From Cinnamomum chago (taxonomy: Eukaryota; Streptophyta; Magnoliopsida; Laurales; Lauraceae): a stretch of DNA of 64,000 nt. Under the pieces are notes generated by a model. The model was not told where the DNA came from. It saw only the letters and a list, made by a program, of their open reading frames with translations, and did no database searches. The translations under genes were made by a program, and so were the position numbers. Shown piece by piece: positions 44,471 through 55,208 of this stretch. The DNA lies in NCBI GenBank assembly GCA_038049695.1, contig CP142456.1:43752001-43816000 (forward strand). The letters are read 5' to 3'. Within the stretch, counting starts at the first letter, position 1; each line of letters begins with the position of its first letter.

Positions 44471-47400
44471 GAAAGACTTGATTTTTCTCCCCTTGTTCCC
44501 TCCTTCCAACACATATACAACCCACTAACATTCTTCTTCCATAATCACTTAAAATTCTCATTAAAACTCCAATGAAAAATTAAATTTAAACACCTCCTTT
44601 CCCACATTTAACCCCAAACAAGGAGAAGAATCCCAATCATATGCAAGGGTTCATTTGAGCCAAAATCTATGGATAAACAAAATCTATTGATCACATTTCC
44701 ATATCAATGGATGATTTAGCAAAACTCATCAAATGAGCATCTTACTTCAAATCAATGCAACTAATAAACATAACTTTGAATGGCAAAACCAATTCTATTC
44801 CTTATAAAACCATATGAGCAAACTTTGACCAATGGAATGCATATATTTCCAAGAGGTTTAACAAGAGAGAACAAAAACCATTAATATGCATTTTCGAAAT
44901 CAATAGAAATATAGCAAGAAGCATATGTGAAGCATATGTCAAATTATCAAGAACAAGTAATAAATCTAGGATTTCTCATAAAACTTTGATAACATTCAAA
45001 CCATCCATTCATCCACTTGCGTTGGGTTCCAATCTAGCAAACCAAGCCTCTAATCACCTCTCAAGCTCAAGATCAACAATCTCTACAAAAACCCCAAAAC
45101 AAACCCTAAAATGGGTCAAACAATGAAAGACAAGGAATGGTCTCAAACCAAGCTAGGAAATAGAACTTAAGGAAAAGCCATTGCACATCCAAGGAAAATG
45201 GGAAAGAGTCCTTACCTCTAGAGTCATGAATCAACAACAAGAAGCTTGCAATAGGGGCTGCCCACCTTGGTTTCCCACGAAAATGGTGTCAAACAAGAGA
45301 GGAGATGAAGGAGAAGAAGTTGCCGGAGTTCCCTCGTCGGATTGGTGGCTTGGAGGCTCCATTAGATCAAGAGAAATGGAAGAAAAGAAGAAAAATGGCT
45401 GCTGGCACTGTAGCTGGGGAGTTGCGGCCGATGGAGTGGAGAAATGAGGGAGAAAGAGAGGGTAGAGACATCTTATAATGGGTGGGTGTGGGCCCCACCA
45501 CACTTAAAACTTGCCAAGGGTAAACCATCTATTTGTGGGCCTCGGATACGATCAACGAAGAAGAGAAAAATGTTTCTCATAAAATCTAGTTTCCAAAAAG
45601 TATAATTTTGGCATGGTTCTGAGATCTCGAAATTTGGGTCCAGATTCAATGTGAAAAGACCGATTTTGCCCTCCGGGCTGGAAAAACTGATTTTCGGAGC
45701 TTCAAATGGGTACGGAGTGAACACGAAAGTTGTAGAGAATAACAAAATAAGTCAAATGAGGGTAAAACAAAAGTTATCGGGAATTTCAAATAACCTCCCA
45801 ATCACGCGCAAAGTCACTAAAAGAACCCCCAAAGGGTCACACTAATCACAAAGGCCCTCAAAATTCCCCAAAACTAGAGAAAAACCATTCTAGCTCACAA
45901 ACTCAACCAAAAAAATACTAATCCCACTAAAAGAAACTAATCCACAAATAAAACAACAATAATCCAAGAGATTAGGGTCGGGTTCTCACATTGAGGCAAG
46001 TAGATATGCATTTTATATTTAAACATGTGTGTATGGTTTTCTATTGATTGCAATGATATCTTCTTAGAATACCCAAATTCCAAGCTGTGGTTATGTTTTG
46101 ATTTGGGATTTATATGATAGATTAGGTTTTGGGCTTATTTGATTTGAATTAATTGTTAAAATGGCAGCTTTGGAGGTTTTAAATTGTTTTCTACAGGTTA
46201 GCCATGGATTGGCCGGAGGAAAAAGGAGAGAAAAACTCACTTTTCGGAGTTCAGGTCTACAGTGCCGATCGATCGGACTGAAATTGTTCTCAGTTAACTG
46301 AGACGGATCTCAGACCGATCAATCGGAGGGCAATTTTGTAATTTCTGACAACATTTGTAAAAAAAACTTACAACACTTATAACTTTTAATCCGTCCGTCG
46401 GATGTTTACATATTATATACCATTGGAAAGCCCTTGAGATGTAGAATCCAATGGTTCTAGATTCATCACAATCGGAAGTCGGGAAGTGATGTAAATAGTA
46501 AGATTATTGACCCAGCCTATATTTTATTGGAAATGAGACCAGTAACTTAGGTTTGAGCCTTAGATATTGGAAACCGTGAACCTACTATCAGTTGACAATT
46601 AATGGGGATTAAATCATAACACGTGGCTTGGTGTGCTTCTATTAGGTGTCTAGGTATTCGTGTATTAAACATGAGGTAACCGAATGCATATGGAACTGAA
46701 TTAATGGATGCTTAACATGATTGTACACCAAGGGATTTCCTTAAAAGCACCGTTGATCCAATTTCACACGTACTCTGTTAGAACATGTAGGATACATGGA
46801 TGACACCACTTGCCTAGGGTAGGCTTGTAATTCCTCCCTTTTTTTTAATTGTATACGCTGTAATTGCACCTTGTACACTCTCTCGGCATAATACACCTAA
46901 TTAATTATGATACATAATCCCTTGCAGAATTAGGACTTGGACCTGACTTAGAGTGTACCTTAGAACCCCGTGTTATGTAATTGATAAACATGACTGGCTA
47001 GACTGAAGGGATTATCATGTGATTGGATTTGTCTTGTATTGATTTAAATGAGATAATCGCTATGAACATGTCTTGTATATGAAGCTAGTCACACTTGCTT
47101 TTCTTGGTTTCTTCATGTCAACACCACTTTATTATTATTTGCATGTCATAGCCAGCTGCAGTTTGGGGAATTAATCATGGGCCGGTTACTCAGACATCGG
47201 GGTGGGCAATTGACTTTAGAAGGCGTCCATGGTGTTGAATAGTTGGGAGCGGGCTTGGACCGTGCTACTATTCCCAGGACTGGGAGCTTGGATCCCCCTG
47301 GAGCCGGACTTTGGTATCAGTAGTCCGGGCATGATTGTTACTGGTTCCCCGGGAAGTGGCTTGGACATCCTCGGTGTCTCCCTCTTGATTCTTGCATGGC

Positions 47401-48094
47401 ATTGTTTGGACAGTGTTATTGCTAGTATGTTAGGATTTCCTGTTATTGTTTTTGGTTATTTATTCATGCTTTATGCCTAGCTTCGATTCCTTGTATTCTC
47501 TTGATTATCATGCTTGTCATTACTCTTATACTTGATGCATGCCATGCTTATGTATATCTTGCTTATCTATTGCTCAACATGTCGTTGACTCTGTTCCTTG
47601 GTGTGCAGACACCTCAGGTTACTACTACTATGAGGAGTAGGCAGGTGAGGAGATCCTCTGAGGAGGAACGAGAGTGGCGTGCAGATGATGTAGAGTGGCG
47701 TCATCATACCTGGCACGAGAGAGACTCATTGGGACCTCATTAAATTTTTTATTCTTTATTATCTCTCATTGAACCTTTCACACTATTGACTTCTTTATTG
47801 TTTTAAATGGCCTTGATTAGTGGGATGATTGTAATAAATTAATTTCCTTATTTTAGTTTTATTTAATTCCCTGTGCAACTTTAACTATTAATGAGATTTG
47901 TTATTCATTGCTTTGAAATTTAGTATGCCTCAAATTGTATGAATTCCGCAGTTTTATATTACTTGAGGTTTGAAATGCAATATCCTCACAACGGACTTAC
48001 GATCCTTGGGCCTTAAGGGTAAAAAAATTAATTAGCCCTAAATTTCACTCCCCGGATCCGGTTTATTCTCTAATCGGGTTCGGGGGACGTGACA

Positions 48095-49093
48095 GATAAC
48101 ATATGCATTTAACTTGATGTCAGAGTGAGGAATGATTATTAGCGTTTCCCAAAGGTAATTGTTAGAGTTTATACAAAAGATCATTTAATTAACATTCCAA
48201 ACATAAAGGCCAACAAAGGCCAGTACAGTCCAAAATAACCCCTCAAAAGAATGAGTTAGACAATTTCCAAAATGTTACGTCTCTCGTGGCAACTGAATGT
48301 CTAAACGACATCATCAGCATGCCACTCAACTAAACGTTGCCGTTCACCGAACGCCTCCTCAAGCTCCGCTCGGGATAACCAACGTCTGGACCTGAGTACC
48401 AAAGAAAAGGATCAGACACGACGGTCTGGCAGGCGGGTGAAAAGATACAACAATATATAATAAACGAAATACCTTGGAAAACATTAAAACCTGTTTAAAC
48501 AATAACTTTCATAAAAGCAATGAATCATTTACTGGAAAATAATTAAGCAATATAAAACATGTAAGATATCCAAGGAATCGGGAACTGCAAGATGGCAATC
48601 ACACGAAGCTAAGTCCACTATCACCGAAGTGACAAGGGCATAACGGGACGTTGATCTCAGTCACACGAGGTGAGGAGATTCAACGAAATGTATATATACA
48701 ATATAAATATACGGGACGGGACCACAGTAGCAAACCGGGTATCGAGACGGGACCACGGTAATAAACCCGGCATTGGGATCCAAACTACAGTTGGCGGGAT
48801 GGGAGGGGGATCTCCAAGTCGGTGGATCAAACCGACAAGGTTAACCAAGCTTAATGATGCCGACTCATAGGTCATATGCGAGAAATCGGGACATGTATAA
48901 AATACATATGATGCAATTGTACAAACGAGCGGGACGGGGGCGCTCGCAGGCACAAATATCACTTTGTTTCGGGCGATTCATGACGGGCTAGAAAAGTGCA
49001 AAAATACAATTTCAGTGTTTTCGGAGATTCCAAATCATATTGTATAAATTTCAGGAAATGTAATTATAAAGTAAGTCAACCACTACATATTAA
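48095..49093 (-). repeat. gypsy-type LTR fragment
   Basis: The segment 48190-48960 is similar to parts of the solo LTR at 34300-34560 and 43200-43520. Shared features are the AAAGGCCAACAAAGGCC block, ACCTGAGTACC, CAGACACGACGGTCTGG and the GGGACGGGACCACGG words. It is in the same minus orientation. Neither end shows clear LTR termini. No coding region is present. Confidence 0.7.
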
Positions 49094-51387
49094 AAAACAA
49101 TGCATGTGACATCTAATTACTGTTCAAAACTAATATACAAAAGCATTTATCAAATATTTATCCAAAACATTCCATTCTTTGGCACTATTAATCAAGTCCA
49201 TTCGATTAAACCTCCTGGGGGTATCTGATGGGCTTCCTCCGCTGGCTGTGCGGCCTCGACATGACCGGCACGGACAACTGGGCCTGTAATGTTCATCAAT
49301 AACACCGTGAACACGACGGTTTAATAATGTATGTACAATTCTATGGTAGTTCATACTACCATACACAATAACTTGTCAATTTACCAATTTAACAGTCCTA
49401 GACAATTCAATTTTGTACAGTGGCTATTCATGAGAATCAAGCATTATCCATCACTAAGTTGGCAACTACAATAGCATTTGTTTCTACTCTATTCAGTTCT
49501 TCCTAAAGGAAGCAGTCATTCATTCACATTTAATTAATTGATTTCATTGAGAATCTATTAAGTGACTTATCACATCGGACTCTTTAGTCCATATATGTGT
49601 CCTTTCATTCAATAAGTGTTTTCATCACATGGCTTGTCAATTCAGTGACTTTTCATTCTATATTGTTAGATGGCTTATCAAGTGGGATATTTCAGTCCAT
49701 ATATGTGTCCTTTCATTCGATAAGTGTTTTCATCATATGCTTGTCAATTCAGTGACTTTTCAATCTATATTGTTAGATGGCTTATCAAGTGGGACATTTC
49801 AGTCCATATATGTGGGATTTACCAGTGTCTTGATCAGAGATCACTAGCATCACAACGAAGCTCCAGAACACTCTAGTACATCTGTTGCGGCAGGATTATT
49901 CATTACTTCATTGTTACATTTAGCAATTATTCATTATTCATTACATTAATCAGTTTAGTTTGATAACGAATTGAGAAACCACTATGTAGTGCCAAGACTC
50001 AAGAAACCTACTCAATTTATCATTTAATTTAGATTTCTAAACCAAACAATGGGTGAAGCGCTCGTTATCCAACGTACGTGTTATTCTTAATGAACATCAC
50101 TTTATTTAATAATTTTATACATTCAGATAACCTTAGCTAACACCTATCAAGGTTTAGATATCATTAACATTAACCTCAATAGTTAGGCTCTCAATTCAGA
50201 AAGATCAGAATATAATCTGTAATTTTCCTCAATGGTGGTTACCTTAGCGGTTACCTGGCGGTTAGCCAAAATCTAGTTGGCGGCTAGCCGAGCCATGTTC
50301 GGTTAGCTTACGGTAAGCTTTCCAGAACTCAGTAACTTCCGATACACTTAGAAGTTCACCTCATCGGTCACCCTGACGGTTGCCCCTCTGCTAACCGATT
50401 TCTTAAATCCGGCTAGCCGAATTCACTTGGCTACCTTGCGGTTAGCTTTCCCGAAGCTCGTCTTCTGATGTGAGTTTCTGACTCATTTTGGTCAGCTCAC
50501 GGTTACCTTTCGACTAGCCGAATTCTCAAATTCGGCTAACCGAAATTTAGCGCTCAGTTCTGGATTTCGGTAGTTAGCTTCGCGGTCAGCCTTGCGGCTA
50601 GCCGAATTGCACCTAGAAATGAATTCTGGAGCTTCATAAATTTTGAAACTAAATCCGTAACTTGAGTTCCTTGAGCTCAAATCACTTCAATAACACTATA
50701 AAACATAGAAAATGTACATACTTGCCTTTAATGAAGATTAATACACAAAAACCCCTTGCTTAGTTGAATTTGAGGTGGAAACTTCTCAACTTGAAGCTTT
50801 TTCTCCAAGAGAACTCCACAAGGAGATGAAGAAGATGAAGTAGACGAAGTCCTCGTCCAAACCACAACCAAAACTTCAACCTTGATGCTTGGAGGAGAGG
50901 AAATGGAAGAAATAAGAAGAAAAATGGAGAAGACAAGGTGTCTAGGGTTTGGATTGAGCTAAGAAATGAGATGAATGGGCTCATCTCATTCATTTATAAG
51001 CCCTATCTTGCATTCTAGTCCACTTTTTCCCTCTATTCACAATTTGAGTCAAATGAAGGGTCATTTGATTCGTTTCTCGTCGAACGAGTTTGAGTCTTTT
51101 ATGGAAGTTAACGTACTCATCGAGATACATATGTTGGTATCAAGAGTTTCCGTATTCGACAAAATACTTGGAATTCATATTTACGAAAAAGTCCTTAGTT
51201 TCCTTGCTTAAGTCTAAGAATTCATTTAACACCTTGATTATCATTTCATTAAGCCTAATTCATTCAATCTAGGCTAATTCAATTCCATTTGGCTATAAAC
51301 CATCACTAGCTTAATTAACCACAGTTAATTAGCTTAATTTCCAATCAATTAGAGTTTATCTCGATTAACTCGGGACGGGGCCTAACA
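49094..51387 (-). repeat. gypsy-type LTR, probably solo, with its own palindrome array
   Basis: The sense start TGTTAGGCCCCGTCCC is at 51387. The left boundary, near TGCATGTGAC around 49100, is uncertain. Between 50225 and 50610 lies an array of CGGCTAGCCG and CGGTTAGC motifs like that of the 12070 family, though the rest of the LTR is different. At 49600-49820 two copies of an approximately 120-bp repeat (TTCAGTGACTTTTCA... GGCTTATCAAGTGGGA) are adjacent. No internal element sequence adjoins it. I could not confirm a target duplication. Confidence 0.7.
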
Positions 51388-51449
51388 TTCCCTTAAACTT
51401 TTAGAATCATTCGGTCCTTTGAATGTAATATAAATCAATGAGTCAATTA

Positions 51450-51856
51450 ACAAATTTTTTACTTAATGGTAAATTTATATTAAAAGAAGAAAAAAGGCGC
51501 CCCCAGGACAAAGAGAAGAAAGAATATGAACCAAAGAAAACAACAAACAAGGCCACCCAAGACAGGAGGGGCTCAAACCAACAAAAAAGCCAACATAACA
51601 ACTCAAACCAGCAACACTAAAAAAGCACTCACATAAGAAAAGAAAGACACAACAAAACGGAGAGCAACAAAGCCAGCAGTTGGAAGACAGCAAAGCCAGC
51701 AGAAGCCACCACACAACACACACAAGGAAAAACATAGCAAAGCATTGCACGACAACACAGCAGGAGATGACCAGGAAGCACAGCACCACACTTAACAGAG
51801 AAGGTAAACCAACAGGGCACAAGCACTACAACAAAGCACAGAACCAACCGAGGGGC
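51450..51856 (-). other. LINE 3' untranslated region
   Basis: C/A-rich on the plus strand and T/G-rich in sense, with no protein similarity. The overlapping cysteine- and phenylalanine-rich ORFs in all frames come from this biased composition. Confidence 0.6.
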
Positions 51857-52873
51857 TCAACCCAGGCCCATGCCAAACAGGACAGGATGAGGAAGGAAAA
51901 AAACAAGCACCTGCAGAGTGCTGGCCAGGTCTCGAATCCGGTCATAGAAGATGATCTGAGCTCTAACCAGAGAGGGTTTTCTGTTCCGATGCTTCGAATC
52001 ATTCCAGAGAGACCAGAGCACGAAAATTGCTTGGGAGAAGATCGCCGCAGCATGATATCTACTAGGGCCATTAATGCCCTGAGATAAGGAAGACCATATC
52101 ACTGTCACTGACAAAGGGAGGACAGGGGAGGAGGCTCCTAGGCTCAAGATCCATCTCCAAACCTGAAGAGCAAAGGAGCAAGAGAAGAAAAGGTGGATGT
52201 CGTCTTCTTCATTGTTGAGACAAAGACAGCATCTGGAGGCCATGAAACTACCCTTCAGCTTAGCTCTCAGGTCAGTGGACGTTTTCCTATGGATGAGGCG
52301 CCAGCTGAAGCAAGCCAATATGGGATGCAGACACTTGTTCCAGACCAAACCTCCCCATGGGACCACAGCGGAATTCGTCCTAAGTAAAGGCCAGGCATCT
52401 TTGAGAGAAAAGGTTCCCGACTTGGGACTTTGCCAGAGGAGAGTGTCTATGTCAGAGGAGCCACCTAAAGGACGAAGGCTAGTAGACTGAAGGAGGAAGT
52501 CTTGAATCTCAGTAGGAAGATGAGATGGAATATTCCAAGTAGAATTAAGGATAATATCCGCCAGCTGATTGAAGACAGAGAAATGGAGATGAGGGAATCT
52601 TGAGGCAATAGAGGATTTGTCAATCCAGTTGTCAAACCAAATATTGATGGAGAGACCATTACCAAATTTCCAGTAGCTGCAACTATGAAGGAGATGAGTC
52701 AAGGGCCTAATTCTCTTCCTGATGCAAGAGCCTCTTCTAGGAGTGTCAGGAGACCAGATAGAGCCTCTGAAATATCTGGCTCTAAACCATTGAGCCCAGA
52801 GAGAATCAGAGGAGATAGCTGACGAACCGAGCTTCAGCATACATGCTTCATTGAAGACCTTAACTCTGCGCAA
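51857..52873 (-). pseudogene. LINE ORF2 C-terminus with zf-RVT domain
   Basis: 338 codons. The N-terminal half is the connector typical of plant L1 elements (SLWAQWFRARYFRGS, then FWKFGNG-like WKFGNGLSINIWFDNW). The zinc-binding RT-associated domain follows (FSLKDAWPLL, VWNKCLHPILACFSWRLIHRK, then CCLCLNNEEDDIHLFFSCSFALQVW). No RNase H follows. The frame upstream is broken near 52890 from the RT domain. Confidence 0.9.
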
Positions 52874-53013
52874 ACCCAGACCCCCCTAAATTTTTGGCAA
52901 ACAAACTGTCTCCCAATTCACCTGACTGCTACATTTATCAAGACTAGCAGACCAAAGGAAGCCCCGCATCATCCGCTCAATCTGAAGACAGATTTTGCTC
53001 AGAATAGGGATGA

Positions 53014-53613
53014 CTAGGAGGTGTGAAGGGGAATAGAAAAGAGCACAAGCTTGACCAAAATAAGTATGCCCGCGAAAGAGAGACATTTAGGTTTCCAACC
53101 CGCAAGCCTAGTTCTTAAAGAGTCCAGAATCCGATTAAAATAAGAGTGTCTGGAAGTGCCAAGGAAGATAGAGCTCAAACCCAGATAGGTGGAGGGAAGA
53201 TTCACCTTAGGGATGCCAAGGATGTTAGTAGCCAGATGGGCTCTCATAGCTGAGCTCTTTCCTACGAACAACTGGCTCTTTTGGAGATTAAAGCACTGAC
53301 CAGAGGAGGCTTGGTAGATGGAAAGAAGATCATGAACACTTCTCGGGCCACGCTTGAAAGCTTTGAAGAAAAGTAAAATATCATCAACATAGAGGAGATG
53401 GCAGGGAGGGTTAGGGACTGTGGAGATAGACTCTATGGCTCCATCCTTCCTAAGAGCTTCAAGCTTTAAGCTAAGAATCTCCTTAGCTAGGATAAACAAG
53501 TAGGGAGAAAGGGGGTCTCCCTGTCTCAGGCCATAGGAAGAGCTAAAGAAGCCACAGGGGCTGCCATTGATAAGGACAAAACCTTTACTTGAGCTTAACA
53601 ACTCAATCATCAT
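53014..53613 (-). pseudogene. LINE reverse transcriptase, catalytic part
   Basis: 199 codons carry RT blocks 4-6: NGSPCGFFSSSYGLRQGDPLSPYLF and the catalytic YVDDILLFF. These are followed by the thumb region (SGQCFNLQKSQLFVGK) and the usual YLGLSSIFLGTSR block. The upstream RT blocks are in 53615-53887, separated by a frameshift at about 53614. Confidence 0.92.
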
Positions 53614-53614
53614 G

Positions 53615-53887
53615 TTAATCCAAATTGGGGAAAACTTGAAGAACTTTAGGGCCCCTGAACAGAAAGTTCCGTTGTAACTTGTCGAAGGCTTTTGATATGT
53701 CCAATTTCAAACAGACCGACCCTCCTCTGATTTTTGAGTTGAGGTTTTGAATGAGCTCATGGGCTAAAGCAGCATGATGGTGAATGGTCCTTTCTTTTGA
53801 CAAAAGCAGATTGATGATTATAGATGAGAAGGGGAAGGATGGAGGAAAGTCAATTAGCCAGGATTTTGGAAATAATTTTGTAAACAA
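53615..53887 (-). pseudogene. LINE reverse transcriptase, N-terminal blocks
   Basis: Contains HHAALAHELIQNLNSK and the RT motif A, CLKLDISKAFDKL, which holds the first catalytic aspartate. After AFDKL the frame is disturbed relative to normal L1 proteins. A further degraded stretch lies at 53888-54155. Confidence 0.85.
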
Positions 53888-54155
53888 AATTCAGAAGACT
53901 AATAGGGCGGAAGTAAGAGAAGCAATCTGGGGAGGTTTTCTTAGGAATGAGGGATAGAAAATAGGTATTGATTTCTCTCAAGATGTGGCCTGAGGTAAAG
54001 AAATGGGTCACAGCCCCAACCACCTCTTTCCCAACGATCTGCCAGCAATTAGTGAAAAAGGCCCCTGTAAAACCATCTGGGCCAATGGAGCTGCTCCTTT
54101 TGAACTTGAAGACGGCCTCTCTAATTTCAGTTGGAGAAGGAGTATCTGTTAGAGC

Positions 54156-54527
54156 CTAGTTTTGCTCTTCAGTGACTGAAGGGCCAACCATATTGAAGAG
54201 AGATTCATCCAGAGTCACAGTAGAGGACTGAAAAAGATTAGAGAAGAACATTGAGGCCTGATCTCTTATTTGAGTTTCTTCCTTAAAGAAGGTACCTCCA
54301 ACAGAGATCCGATCAATGCTCTTACGTTTGCCTCTGGATTTAGCCGATAGATGGAAAAACTTAGTGTTCCTATCCCCATCTTGGAGCCACTTAATTTTGG
54401 CCCTCTGCTTCCAGTGCATAGCTTCAACATTCAGCCAATTGTGAAGCACAACCTTAGCCTGGTTTAGGTCTTGAAGGAGAATGTCACTGGGCTTAGCTTC
54501 AAAGTCTGATTGCTTTGTCAGAACCAA
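54156..54527 (-). pseudogene. LINE ORF2 segment between endonuclease and RT
   Basis: Matches the plant L1 linker (LHNWLNVEAMHWKQRAKIKWLQDGDRNTKFFHLSAKSRGKRKSIDRI; the W-L-x-D-G-D-x-N-T-K-F-F-H motif is diagnostic). It ends at a stop at 54156. The stretch 54528-54996 between it and the endonuclease part is degraded, with traces of the same protein. Confidence 0.88.
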
Positions 54528-54996
54528 ATGCTCCGCTTCGGCAATTTTGGACTTCAGCTGACCGAAAACCTTCTTGTTCCAAACCTTAAGATTATGCTTA
54601 AGGATCTTCAGCTTGTAAATGAGAATGAATTGGAGGGTGCCACTGCAGGGGGAGGCCCAACTGGATTCAACTACCTCTCGGAAGGAGTCATTGAGCAGCC
54701 ACTTTTCTTCAATTCTAAAAGGATTATTTTTGAAAGTATGATTTTTCCTATGGTATAGGAGGATGGGGTTGTGATCAGAAGCTATTCTGGGAAGGTGGCT
54801 AATAGTAGGGTCATGAAAAGTATCTAACTAGGAGGAATTGGATAGAACTCTATCAAGTCTAGCAGCAACATAGGCCTGGCCTTGCCTGTTGTTTGCCCAG
54901 GTAAAGCTATTACCTTAGAAACCAAGATCTTGAAGACCAGCAGCCATCACCATGTCTTGAAAATCTTTAACAGTAAGAGGAGAAGGAGGGCGGATA

Positions 54997-55208
54997 CTAA
55001 GCTTTTCCTTGGCTAAGAGAATAGCATTGGAATCCCCTATTACACTCCAGGGAAGAGCAATTCAGCAAGTAGCTCCAAAGATTCCTCCTAAGCTTATAGT
55101 CAGTAGAACCATAAACACCAGTGATGATACCAATGGGGGATGGGGAGGGAGAGGAGTCAGTAAATGAGATGGAAATATGCTGGGTAGAGCTGGCTATGAA
55201 GGAGAAGG
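54997..55208 (-). pseudogene. LINE endonuclease, middle part
   Basis: The frame ISISFTDSS, then IGIITGVYGSTDYKLRRNLW, is the GxYG-type block of AP-like endonucleases. It is followed by LNCSSLECN. It joins the N-terminal part across the solo LTR: with the LTR and one GAAGG removed, the codon phase is preserved. Confidence 0.8.

Larger units (their letters stand above)
34009..45990 (-). mobile_element. 4.1-kb solo gypsy-type LTR, split by a younger element
   Basis: On the minus strand it starts TGTGAGAACCCGACCC at 45990 and ends GGGGGCGTGACA at 34009. The duplication TTGAG is at 34004-34008 and 45991-45995. Removing the 7.85-kb insert (35063-42910) leaves 4134 bp with no internal coding region, hence a solo LTR. 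Palindromes CCGATCGATCGG occur at 44372-44383, 44392-44403 and 44453-44464. Near 43350-43440 it has repeated GGGACGGGACCACGG words. The short ORFs inside it are not credible genes. Confidence 0.9.
33245..48094 (+). repeat. 3' LTR of the third gypsy element, split by a nested insertion
   Basis: The LTR starts TGTAAGGTCCGCGACC at 33245, after the purine-rich AGAGGTGAGAGT, runs to 34008, and resumes at 45996 to end GGGGGACGTGACA at 48094. That is about 2.86 kb once the insert is removed. Its right half contains the palindrome CCGATCGATCGG (46265-46276) and a degenerate partner (46316-46325). The gap is filled by a solo LTR with duplication TTGAG. No 5' LTR is present in the window. Confidence 0.85.

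Noticed and set aside
45181..45503. Paired 88- and 90-codon ORFs
   Set aside because: They are antisense shadows of each other within a solo LTR, with no similarity to known proteins.
51475..51847. Cysteine- and phenylalanine-rich overlapping ORFs
   Set aside because: They are open in several frames because the LINE 3' UTR is T/G-rich on this strand; no membrane protein family is recognisable.
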